DNA from: Ancylostoma caninum | Taxonomy: Eukaryota; Nematoda; Chromadorea; Rhabditida; Ancylostomatidae | Assembly: GCA_037903475.1 (NCBI GenBank) | Contig: JBAJFG010000074.1 | Span: forward strand, 186,001 to 250,000 | Direction: 5' to 3' | DNA: 64,000 nucleotides | Shown here: piece after piece, positions 47,660-59,800 of the stretch | Layout: each line of letters starts with the position of its first letter | Position numbering within the stretch: position 1 is the first letter of the stretch | Translations under genes and position numbers: made by a program | Notes under the pieces: model-generated | What the model saw: the letters and a program-made list of their open reading frames with translations, nothing else | What the model was told of the DNA's origin: nothing | Databases searched by the model: none

Positions 47660-50600
47660 TCAAACCATATTTAGTAAATATGGTCGAGCACACTGAAATA
47701 GGTCCAGATCAGGATCCAGTGATCTGCCGAATCCCTCCAGGACCATCACTGACAGTACTACAGATGTGAACGAGGAGTCGAGATAGACACGATGGGCGGC
47801 TACTAGCGAAAACATCTCTGACAGCAATGCCGAGATGTTAAGCTGAAAAGGAAGTGTAGCTAATGTACTGTAGTGCTCTTTAGCCTATGATTGGCTTCAC
47901 AGTACTTAGCTGCTAGGCCTAAAAACTCTCTAACAGAGAAAAGTAAGGTACTGGGATGAACTTACCGATCGCAATGACCTTTTGTTCATAGCCTTGGACA
48001 CCAGCTGATCCACTTGGAGACAAAATTCATGAGGATCACGGCAGTTCCTGCTATTCTCAGCATGGGTCAGGAGCAGTTCACCAGCTTTGTATCCCTGAAC
48101 AGAGCCCATTTTGGTTAATAAAAGCCTTGACAGCCGGCATAATAATACACATAATGCATAAAACTAACCAACCTCGTCCAATAGGAAAAACAGAAACTCA
48201 GCAAGAAAAAGCAAAAAAAAAGAAAGCAAAAAATAATAAAAGTGTATGGAGAACTTCGGTTCTTACCTGCTTTTCTACAATCGCTCTAAACAACGCCTTC
48301 AGATTCCTTAAATTCTTCTCCGTCTCTGATACCACTATCCCAGTGTCCAGCATAATCAATGTGGGTTCATCGGCGAGTTCAGGCGAATCGGTGAAACGCA
48401 CACGGGGCGCTGCTCTCCAGCCAATCAAATCTCGAACGAACTCGATCTAAAGGATCGAATAGAGGAGCGCTAAGTCAGTATTTAACACTTTGGTAACGGG
48501 TAAGGAAGGGCCGTAAGCTCGGAACTCTATGTATGCACTTCTAGGATGGCACAAACGCTGTTTAGCAACTTCTTAATAACCACCTTATTTACTACATCTC
48601 CAGTTAAACCATGGGTTCGAGAAGATATTAACCTTATTTTCAAGAGAGAACACAAAGAAAAAGTAGATACGTTGAAGGTGGAGGGGGGGTGGGGTGAGTT
48701 CCGCCCAATATTCACGTCAATACGCGTGCAATGTTACGTTGAACACATAGTTAGTCAAAAAATAAACAGAATAAAGCGATTTTCATTAGGACTAGATTCT
48801 CAGACGACAGTACCTCCATAAAAATCACATGTACGAAAAATGCATGTAATGTACATATACTACTGCTATATGTAGTCAGTGAAATAACTATATAACAAAA
48901 TTACATTAAAATAAATAAAAAATCGAAGGAATAAAATAATAAAACTTATAGAAAATAATAACTAAACTTACACAACGCTCAATAATCCTGTCTTTAGGCG
49001 GGGCAGCGTGAACGCCAGGTAACTGCTCACGATCTTCGTTGAATCTGAAAAAAAAACTCCTATAATCGGTAACTTTTTCTGTTCTGTGTCCAGTACTAGC
49101 ATTTAGCCGATGATTTTCTAGGGTCGGAATTTTTAGAAGCTAAGAAAATAACAAGAAAGTTCTCGCCTTATCAAAATATTCCCTGGGTGCAAGTCTCCGT
49201 GGACAAAATTATCCACAAAAATCATCTTGAGAAGAGCCCGCGCGCCCAATAACGCTATCCGCCGGCGCACTCGAGGGGATTGGCGAGCTGCTAGCTAGAA
49301 AACAGCTAATTAATTAGCATAACAAGTGGTGGGATGATTTGATCTACGTAACCAACAGCAAAAATTGAAACCTGAGGATCATTCTCTTCGGCGACCAAAC
49401 GATTAATGTACATTCCATGTTCGAACGTCTCTATTATCGCATTCTTCGTGTAACCAATGACAATTGGAAACTTGATACCAGTCTTTTTGTGGTCAAAATT
49501 CTTGGAAAACTTCTGAAAACTCAAGAATTGCAGAAAAATTCACATGACAGAGCTAGTACCTCACCTGCAACGCTCTCGCTTCATTCCTGAGATCCACCTG
49601 TCGCCGTAGGACCATTTCGAATTGCGCCAGTGCAGCCAGAGGCTCCAAGTATCCGAGAGATGGCATTATCTGCAGGACAGAGGTGATATTCAACATGGTT
49701 GTATCTGCTTTATTAGGCTAACAAGCACCTTAACCATCAAACTTGCTCCGTTTCGCAGAATCGACAAGTCAAGATTGATTTTCTCTTCAACACCACGCTC
49801 AGCAACCTAAACTCCGCAGGCTAAATCGACATTACCCAAAATTCTCGAAGAAAAGGTAGAATAGAGTAAAATTTGAAAGTTGAACTCACTTTGATGGCTA
49901 TTTCTCTTTCAACGTTACCCTCCAGTTGAGGGAATTTTCTTCCTGTTGCTCGTTCCAATGCAGGGACATTAACTGTCGCCTTGTAGACCTATAACAATGG
50001 AGCCTTAGCGCAGCTAAATAAAATAAAAAGACAAAAGTAAAAAAAATGGCACGCATATGGAGAAAATGTCAGGCAAAGCTGCATAGGGAATGAAAATTCC
50101 AAGGTTAATCGACTAACACAATTATTACCTGAGCGATGCATCCAGAACCGATCGAGTATGGCTCAATTTGAACAAACACATCATTTTTGTGATTCTTCGC
50201 GAATCCTTCACCGAATACTTCATCCAGGACAGCGTCACAATCTCGGAAATGTCGTTGCTTTCTTGTTTTCGTATGCAAAATCGACATCTAAAAACACCCA
50301 AATGACATATCCTTTGAATGACAGGGCTATTAGAGAGGTTTTCCCGGAGCAATTGAGCAAAAATATCGTTTATATAGTTCACAGCTGCAAACGACCATTG
50401 TGCCCATTGCAACGAACGCGATTTAGGGCAGAAGGAAAGGAAAATTCTAGCTTTTTCGCGAGTTCTAATAATGAAGGCAAACCTGTGAAGATTCAAGAAC
50501 ATTCATACCCTGTCACAGAATCCCTTGCTGAATATGTCACGACGAGTGCTTGCCCACTGACCCAGTTTAATGAAAGTTGGCCCACTGCTCTGAAAAAAAG

Positions 50601-52508
50601 TAATGTTTCAAAGCGCTAGGGTAAAAAGGAAACAAATGATTCAATTATATTTAGAAAAAAGCGAAAAAGAAAAACCGACTGAGCGAATTCAACAAAAAAA
50701 AAACAGAAAAAAAACTCCATAATAATTCGAACTGAACCTGTATTGTAAAAAGGACGCATCTCCACCATAACTCATTCAGGGTATTTACACGGCTAGCCAG
50801 TGGATAGGTGATGGCTAACGGCAAAAATCGCAAAGCCAGCGACAAACATCTAGAAGTCGGAAAATAACGATAAATATAAGAGAAGTAGAAAATATTTCGG
50901 ACGTAGGAAGAAGGAATGAAAATTACAATGGAATCGTTAAACAATTCTTATCCTTAGATAAAAGTAAGGGAATAAAATTCAAAATATTCGCTGGAATTCC
51001 TTGTTAGTTTCACACAGCTATCTTCTAACTGTAAGAAGAGGAAAATAAGCAATTGCTCACCGTAGAATCCTCCTTAGGCATACCCAACTACCATATAACA
51101 AATACCATGGGAAGCAGACGAGGTTGACGACAATCGAGCGTTTCTCTAGTATCGGTTTCTGCAAGAACGTGGTTTCAGTCTATACATGTACTAGAGAAGT
51201 GGAGACAGAAGCAGTGCTCTCCTTTCTCTCCACGCAGCTATAGCAGGGGAATTTACGAAATCTGGGAAGAGCAGGCATGTAACTACCCTAAGAAGCGGCA
51301 GATTTGACAACAAGCCAATACAGAACCCGTGCGACTACCGGTTGGAAAGCAAAACATCCCAAGGGCCAGCAAACCATGTAACATGCAACAAAAATCAAGA
51401 AAAATGACGAAATTCACTTCCAAACTAGAAGCTAGGGTTGTTGTCTTACATACTGTTACAGAAGAGTACTGTTTTGGAACAAGTAATGGTTAAGCAATGA
51501 CTGCACACTACCCAAACAACACGAATAATGATCACCAACCTTGCCGGATTTATCTACGGGTACTGTCTAGAACAAACAATAGGTTAGCAGCGCACACAAA
51601 TTCTTCAAAAAACAATAATGAAAATAAACATACTCATCAGGACCAAATCCGCAATAGCTGTGGAGCGCGTCGCAGTACGGAGGTTACCTGAGGCAATTCG
51701 CGCCTACGAGACAGCGCGCACCACGGCTATGCTGAATTTGGCTCTGAGTTCAGGCGATTGACGAACTCGCTTCAGTTCTCACACTCACATCACCGCAAAA
51801 CTAATGAAACCAACCACGTGCGGAGTGAGCAGCCATGGATCTTCCAAGACAGCATCACATCGTAGTCTCCTCAAGTTGATCACTGCGTAGACTGTAGCAC
51901 CAGATGCTCCGGCGAATAATCGAATTCTACAAAAAAAACAGTAAACCAATTGCAAGATCACAATTCACAAAAGTGTAGACTTTGCTGTTGACATATATTC
52001 ACTCAGATACAGAGAACTCCAAACTGTCGTGCGCAAGGGGCGGGACCGCGGCGCGGAGTGGCACTCAAGTTCTCTGTTGCTGGCAGGAGCAGACAACCAG
52101 AGCCAGCAGACTGAGGCCCTGTGTCACCTTCCAAGAGAGCCGCGCCGCGGTCCCGCTTCTTGCACACGGCCGCTTGGAGTTCCCTGTATGTCTGTCGATA
52201 AACATTACTCTCATTTGAACCATTGCACTCACATAGACATGTTATGCAACAAATATAATTAAACAATGAATAAACCTTCAATTTCAAAATCAAACGACTA
52301 TTTTTGATAGATATTCCGAACAGTATGAAACGAAAAACAATGAAACGCATTAGAAAAATGGTAAACGACATCAAATTTATCAATGAATAGAACGAAACGG
52401 CACCAACCTGTTCGATGCCTTACATGACTTCGTGAGAAAGGAAGAAGAAGATCGACGGGCTACCAGGGATCCGCAACGTATGGATGCTGCCAGCCGCAAT
52501 GATAGCAT
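47660..52508 (-). CDS. ADCK2: ADCK2-type (aarF/ABC1) atypical kinase, mitochondrial
   Basis: UbiB/ADCK-family atypical kinase linked in animals to mitochondrial lipid and coenzyme Q metabolism. Fourteen exons in phase: 52508-52408, 51926-51789, 50849-50738, 50589-50509, 50287-50129, 49988-49890, 49806-49729, 49669-49565, 49512-49372, 49294-49167, 49044-48972, 48446-48267, 48094-47966, 47842-47660; 568 residues. N-terminus is a mitochondrial targeting type (MLSLRLAASIRCGSLVARRS). Motifs: GPTFIKLGQWASTR (KxGQ, about 119-132), IGSGCIAQVYKA (about 190-201), IAIKV with Lys230, QVDLRNEARAL, HGDLHPGN at 370-377, LDTGIV at 438-443, VLEGFGRSLDP near the end. The block order, including the long insert before VAERGVEEK, fits ADCK2 better than ADCK1 or COQ8. 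The intron after exon 10 has a GC donor. A splice acceptor lies 6 nt before the ATG. Symbol is the vertebrate name. Confidence 0.92.
49045..49166 (-). other. GC-AG intron in ADCK2
   Basis: Exon 10 must end at ...ATAAG to join exon 11 in phase (AG|A), and the next bases are GCGAGA, so the donor is GC rather than GT. The acceptor is a normal TTTTTCAG. No in-phase GT donor is close by. Confidence 0.7.
52010..52186. mobile_element. TA-flanked palindromic MITE in ADCK2 intron 1
   Basis: A 177-bp element between TA dinucleotides. Ends CAGAGAACTCCAAACTGTCG and CGCTTGGAGTTCCCTG, with paired GC-rich arms GGGACCGCGGCGCGG and CCGCGCCGCGGTCCC. The end and arm layout resembles the 2.0-2.5 kb elements (CAGGAAGCTCCAAA), suggesting a related family. 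Confidence 0.75.
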
Positions 52509-52514
52509 TCAATC

Positions 52515-53874
52515 CTGAATCATACTACAATTACAAAAAAAAAAGAGAAACAGCAGAATTTGACCCAGTCCACTAACCAGAGACTGCATTAAACATAGGG
52601 AAAATAATTCTAATCGATGAACGGATTAGCAACGCAAATGTCAATACAAGCTTGTAATAACTTTACTCTTTTGTACAAATGAGTTATGTACATAACAAGC
52701 TGCAATAGCATCACTGATAAGAAAAAGAAACTGTGACAAGTGGAAAATGACACGAGCCAAATGGGCATGGCTCACGAGAAAGCAAAATAGTGCATATACA
52801 GTGCTGAAAATGTAAGTGCACACATAAAAACAATAACAGCGTAGGGAAAGCAAAACAAACAACTGCTAGGTTCATTCTATACTCGTGGCGAAACCCTTAC
52901 ATGCATACTTATAATCTAAGCATCAAAATTACTAACAAACCAAAAACCAACATTTTTTTCACATTGCACAAGAGGAAATTCTGCTCATAAGTAAGATAAT
53001 AATCTCGTCTTGAGCGATATCTATACTATTCCAATGATAATTCTCAAGAAGCTTATATTCAACAGCGTAAGACATCCTCGAACATGTCAGCAGAACGAGT
53101 TCAGGACGCTTTCAATCCAAACTGCACTCTAACTAAGGTTTTGTGGCACTGATCTAACTTCTAACGTCTCTACAGACTAGCCCATCTACAATCTGAGTTT
53201 CAGCTACAGGGTGGAATAACTACAGCCATAAAGATACATTATGTATCTTGCTAACATTAGCGAATGCAATAGAATGGGCCTGTCTTCGCCATATGACTCA
53301 TAACTCAGAGTCATTCCGTCGCTATCGACAGAATCCAATGACTTCTGTCCCTTCAGCGATTTCGTTGCCCATAGATGCTCGTTCGAGAAATAGTCTGAAT
53401 CGATGGATATTCACAAAAGTGAACAAAACTTCGCAAGAAGAAGGGGAAGAAGACAGTAAGGGGTCATTCCCTTTGACGAAGCCATCTGTTCAATGAACAC
53501 AAAGTGCATGCGGGCCTTGCTCGAAATATAGAAGGTTCGCTATTCTTAACACAGCGGTTCCAACCCGTACCAGGTGAGATGCACAGAAACGTAAAATAGA
53601 GATGATAATGGTGAACTGAAAATTCAAAGAAAATTGCTCCTATATCGTGGTGACTAAAATTACGAGAAGCAGAGAGAAGAACTTTGAAAAAAAAAAGCGC
53701 TGAAAGGCAGCATCAATGGGAATCTCTTTTGGATTGGGATGTTCCAGAATTTCGAGGTTTCGATGAACGAAGAGCTAATATTCGATGCTGCAATAGCACA
53801 CATAGAAACAATAGAAAACACAAAAACTCAAGGATACATAGTGATGTTTTTTTTTTTTGCGTTTTAAATGCGCT
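52515..53874. other. intergenic region between ADCK2 and GATOR2-like gene
   Basis: About 1.36 kb with no coding exon recognised on either strand. Both neighbours are on the minus strand. A splice acceptor (ATTCAG) at 52515-52517 precedes the ADCK2 ATG. Confidence 0.45.
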
Positions 53875-56800
53875 TCACTCGACTTTCATGGGTACCACGT
53901 TATTAATGTCATGCGCTTTTGCCCAAGGGACCAAGATCATAAGATTTGATTTTTCCAATACAATGACTTCAGGAATTTCTTCAATAAAATAGAAGAAAAT
54001 GAGAAATATAGAAAATATAGAAGAACAGGAATACTGTGAAAAGGTAATGATTTATCTGCAGAAGGCGAGGCGGGTAGCTTACTTTTCGGGAGAGAAAGGG
54101 ATCGGAGTCGCATGAGTGTCAATTTTTTTATCATCATGTATTAGAAACGACTGGCACCCACTCCATATTTCGCTAATGGTGCCAGTAAAAATGGTTGGCC
54201 CTCTTATAAATCGATCATACACTGAAACAAGGATACGATGTTTCAGTGAAAAATACCTCATATCGTGCTTCACGGCCATTCAAGAAAGGACAACGAGAAA
54301 TAAAATATAGCAAGAAGAAAAGAGCAGAAGAATAAAGAAGTCAACTTCAATGAAAAAGTAAACAATACAGCGTATGAAAGATAAAAACGTTTCCATTATT
54401 GAAACCGCTCACCTCATCGCCAGTCGCTCTCGTCTTTTTCTTCTTCTTTCTAGATGACCTCGAATTCTCTTCATACTCAGCTAGAGACCTGCGCTCCCAT
54501 TCTGCCACCTCTTCAGCCTCTTGTGGATCATTCTCTCCATTCAGAATCCGTTCGTAGTACTCACGATCACGAGTCTGTTTAGCATTCAAGGGTCCTGGAA
54601 AAAAGAACTCGTGTTTATGGCGCTGTCACATCTACGTCCAATACTCACCATATCTAGATCCCAATGGAGATATGAATCCTCGTAGTTCAACAAACTTTTT
54701 CGGAATTTCTTCGTTTGGGAAGCGAGCACCGTTCTCTTTGCCCTGTTTGGCTTGATTCTGGTAGAAGAGTGCATATGCTTGCCGCTGAGCCTCCAAATCT
54801 GCAACGGCAAAGTCGGCATTCCACGGATTCCACTTTGAGGTCATAAGGAAATTCTCCGTGCATCTGGCAAACTGATTCGTCAAAGCGCCGACGGCTGTCA
54901 AAATAATTGAAACTGATGTAAAGGGTTTCACTAATAGTCAGCAATTTCAACAAAAGCTACATATAACATTTGAGATGGAGAGTTGAAAAAAAAGACGAAA
55001 ACGCTCCTAAATAGGTGATCAGTGGCAAAACGGTTGAAATTCCATAATTAGTACACAAAACAAGCATCTAAGCACCAGTTAGACACATAACAGAAATAAA
55101 ACAAGAAACGATGGAGCACCTGGCTTCCTCTGCGCCTGTTTCTTCTGAAATTTGTGTAAAAACTGCGGTCCGATCAGCCGAAAGAACTGAAAACACGTTT
55201 ATAAAGATCAACAACACACGTCATAGTAAAGGTCAATCAGAAAAGCGCGTAATATGTTTATCATACAAGCATGAGGCCAGTTTTTGCTTGGCTTGAGAAA
55301 AAAAAACAGCGAAGCAACGCCGAGAAAGAAGGGGTAATAAGTAAGGTAAAGCTTTGAATGCTGTATGATTTAATATCCAAGGGAATAGAAAAAAATCAGT
55401 AATTTCACCATTGTTAATTCTGAAATGTAGTTCAGAAAAAAATCAATAATTTCAACATTATTAATTCCGAGTTCTAGGTGGCGATACGGATCCAAATAAA
55501 TTCTGAAACTCTAGGAAGATAGCTAGAGCTAGAGGGAGCGAGAAAGCGAAACAGAGAGGGAGAGAGAAAGAAAAGAAAAAGATATACATTATATTCATCA
55601 CGTATCATGAGGATAACTACTGAAAATAAACGAAATATATAAAAGGACAAAGAATGAGAAAAAAATAATTCAGGAAGCTTAATCTCAGTGAAAACTGACA
55701 CCCATTGTACCACTTATCCTCCACATCCGGGGTTTTTTCCTAGTCACTATTTCATTTCTGCTTCAAATATGCGAAAATGATGACTGATGCACCTGAGGCT
55801 TACAAGAAAATCTAATAAGTAAACTGGTACAACTCTCAGTCTTTATCAGGAGCTATCCAATGACGTGGAAGACTCGGATTCTCCAACGTTAGCGCAATGA
55901 CGTCATGTTTAACGAACAAAGGACTAGTCCTTCGTACTCTATTCGAAAGTACAAAAATCCAAAGGTTATGCACTTGTTGCGATTAAGTGCGGGCGAGTGG
56001 GAGGGAATGGCAGGAAGCCGCCTTGCAATGGCAGTGCCTGCCTTAAGCTCATGGAATGAAGATTCATCACCAATCATAATCAATTTGGCACAAGAAACTA
56101 CATTTCGAGCAATTTTAAAAACTCTTTCTTTTCCTACTGCAATCAATTTCATTCATATGAGGTGAAAATGAGTACAAACCTGCGGGTGCTATGCGAGACT
56201 ATAGAAGAGATGAAGTAAGACCAAAATCAACGAAGAAAAAAAAACTAGTTTCAAAAATTATGAAGATTCCTTCTAGAAATAATCCTATAGAAAGCAGCTC
56301 ACTACTAGATGTTTTTCTAGATCTTCATCGAAGCCTATAGAAAGGTCATACTATGCTACGTTTGCTGAAATTCATTTCACCTACTGAAAACCTTGCCAAG
56401 CGCTACCAGTAGTTGGAAAGTATCTGAGAGCAAATTTTGAGTTACTAAGATCACTGGATAGCAAGCGTCATAAAGATGTGGAAACAAGGATGGTGCAAAT
56501 TAGCGTTGCAGATTGAAATCCAACAAAGAGGAGCGAAATCGAGGCTAAGGAGGCGGTTTACACGATTAATACTCGAAATAAACATACAAAATATTTCTCC
56601 TCACAGGGCAACGAAAACTGAAGAAGGCTCCAGTGCAAAACAACCTGTTCGGTTTGTTTTTAATGCAAATGAACTGGAGTGGCTTACTTGAAATATTAGG
56701 AAGACTGACTAATCATAAACATATAGATGGCTCCAGGCAAGGGCTGAGGAACGCAACGATCTCTAGAAACGAGTTCAGCAGAAGAAAAACAGGAAACACC

Positions 56801-59800
56801 AGATGTAAGACCGCATGCTAATCGCTAGATTTAACTAGGACTTGAGGCAGGGATTGGAAGTTGTACTGGTCTTCCAAGAACTCTTTGACAGGCATTTCAA
56901 AAGAACTATGGGTAAAGAAGTATGCTAGAATAATAATAGCAAACAAGTTGCCTCTTATATGATTCCAGAGATGGATTACTAACACAGGTAGGGCATAGCA
57001 GCTGAAAATCAACAGCTAAGGAACTAGGAGAGAAAAAAATGCGATGTCAAGAGATAACGCAGGATGTTCTTACTAAGCTAATGCAACAAGGCGACTGCAA
57101 AGATGAGAAATTTCACATGAGAAAACGAATCCGACGAATTTTTCAAGGTTTCAGAGATACTCGACAGCGAATGAACTTAGTATCAAATCAATCAGGGACA
57201 TCAATGCACCACATCCACCCACTGCTGTGCGCGCGTCACTTGACGGGGGAAGCCCAACCGCTCGGATTGCGTCACAGTGACACGTAGGACAGTCGCTCTA
57301 CGTGCCAATGTCCACATGAAGCGGAGGAACGCTCGGCTAACAGCATTGCCGCTCAAAGACAGTTTCTGCTTCCTGGCCGATCATGCTTTTGAGCTGTGCG
57401 CTTTACAACAAATCGCAAAAAAAAGCATATACTTCGAAATAACAGGTATGAGAACTGTTGCGAAGCAGCTGCTCCGAAGATCTCAAAGACTACTGCGGAT
57501 ATCTCTTTGCTGGAGGATTACTTTCAATATTTCAAAACAGCACAATGACATAGAATGTGTCTCAAAGGCAATCCGTCGATGACATCATAAAAATTAGTGA
57601 GGAGATTCATAAATGAAGTTTCTGAACACATCTGAAATGGGTTCAATTGCAGATGAAGTTCATCTTACAAGAAGAGCTCTCAAAATCTCTAACCAGGTCG
57701 ATTGCTCAATGGGGTGAAAATGGCGTTGAGAAGGTGGCCGAAGTAGGTTGAACAGCTTCAGCTACTATAGACACTGAATCAGAAGCTAACAGAGATCGAA
57801 ATCATTGAAAGGAAAGAAAATCGCAGAGATGGTCACCCAAAAGATCACAAGAACAAGTGTGACACAGCTATAGTGCTTCCAATCTATTTTTGACTAGAAA
57901 GTCGCGCATATGGCGTTTACTGCTCCGCATTGAAGCAGTGGAATACCATATTTACACGTAAGATGGCAACGACTGCATCGAAACGATGTCCCACTTGCTG
58001 CTTAACAATGCATGTCCACGAAATTGTCCACGAAATTGATGTAATTACCGCTGACGGTATGGAAAAACATTGGAATAATATATTCCACGGTCTGTATAGA
58101 TTATTCGAATGCGACTTTGTCATTTTACCAAATATATTGCATTATTACAAAACGTTTGCTTACTCGAAACAAAAACTTTTGCTTACTACAAAGAGCATGT
58201 GTGCGTTTGTTCCTCGAAAATAAAAGAAGAAGGAATTCCCTGCTTTCAAAGGCTTCATTAATGGCACTCCTAAGCATCCAGTCAACAAAGTCCAAGGAAA
58301 AAATCGCCGTTAACTTGTTGTTTCCTTTTTTAATGGGATCATCCCAATACTACAATTCCCATCTCAAAAGACTCCAGTGACCAGTCCAATGCCTATTCTC
58401 TTTGAACCTTCTAACTTCCAAACTTCGAAAAGTTGTGAGAAGACGTGTGTACATAAATCATGTCCTAGAAAATCGCCGCTGACGTTATTTCCTTTTTCTA
58501 ACAGTGAATGACTGCAGACGTTCCGAGAAAAGTAAGAAGAGAAGAGCAAATCACGGCTTGAAGACCTAGTCGGCCACTACAGCTGGCACGTGAAATGCCT
58601 GTGCAACGAAGCACCTTCGGTTTTCAAACAATTCGTAAAATTATAGAGTCACGAGCATTGCTTGATATTACACTAAACAATCAGCATGAAGGAAGGATTG
58701 AACAAGGTTAGCAAAATCCTACTTTGTTAAGAATAAAAGAAAAACTGTGATGAGATGTTTACATATAAAGATATAAAGATGTGGCTAGCAGAAACTTCGA
58801 TGGACAGGAAAATGCCAAAAAGAAGCCGATTATAGTGAGATCTGATCACGCGAAATCCTCACAGGTGAAAATAATGAGAAAATTTCCACGAAAAATGATT
58901 AGAAATGCAGAAAAGAACAATGCAGAGCAGAGAGAAAGGCACGTCACAGAAGCTCTCTTGCTGAAAGACTCGGGAAGAAAAATCATCAGGCATGAACATC
59001 GACCAATGCAATGACGCAGCAGCCGCAGTGAAACATTCACCACGTCACTGCCAGTCTTTTTTGAACGAAAGAAATCAAAGCCTTGCAGATGTGAATAAAT
59101 CATATTTCTACACAAAGGCAGGAACATTACGCGAACAAAAATGAAGGATAACGAAATTTCCAGAAACGAATACAAACTAACCTGAAGCCAAAACAGGAGC
59201 GTGCATATCCTACGACGAAGAGCAAGATTGTTAGCGGTGTTTTCCAGCAACTGAAACAGGGACAAGTTAAAGCGAATACAAATGGAGGTGGTATCGTTAT
59301 CACTACAACTGACTAGTCATTCACTATGCAAACATGTTGTTCGTAAAATATTCTAACCGTAAAATACGTTTTCACCTTGGCATATTTGTGCACTTTGTCA
59401 CATGTAAAAGAGGTGCAGGCAAAAATATCTACGACGCGCCGGAAAAGAACGTAACGGCGCCAAGATAAGAAGCCATCTGTACAGTGACGAAAGACAGCTA
59501 CTCACTTCTTTAGCTACCAAGATGACTGCACCTACTGGCGGCGCCACTCAATCAAGCAAGAACTATTGCCACCTGCCATGCCCATCACCTTGCCTGTAGT
59601 TCGGTGAAGGGAATCAAACACCAACGTGAGCGAAGTGAGCGAAACTGTCACACGGTCATCGCGACTGCATCAATATTTCTTCTTCGAAGATATTGAGCTA
59701 GCCGATCAGAAATGCGCATTTTGGGCAAAAAAAAATAATTTTGGAAGCTACACGTAATATAATACCTCAACTATAATAGATACATCCATCACTATCACAG

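Noticed and set aside
47417..47696. Plus-strand frames over 47.4-47.7 kb
   Set aside because: They overlap the last ADCK2 exon in antisense and show no family features.
50158..50619. 153-residue plus frame
   Set aside because: Antisense to ADCK2 exons 4 and 5, which close in phase and carry kinase motifs.
55889..56165. Frames on both strands at 55.9-56.2 kb as missing exons of the GATOR2-like gene or a retroelement remnant
   Set aside because: No splice-site pair joins them in phase and the resemblance to retroelement C-termini was too weak to claim.
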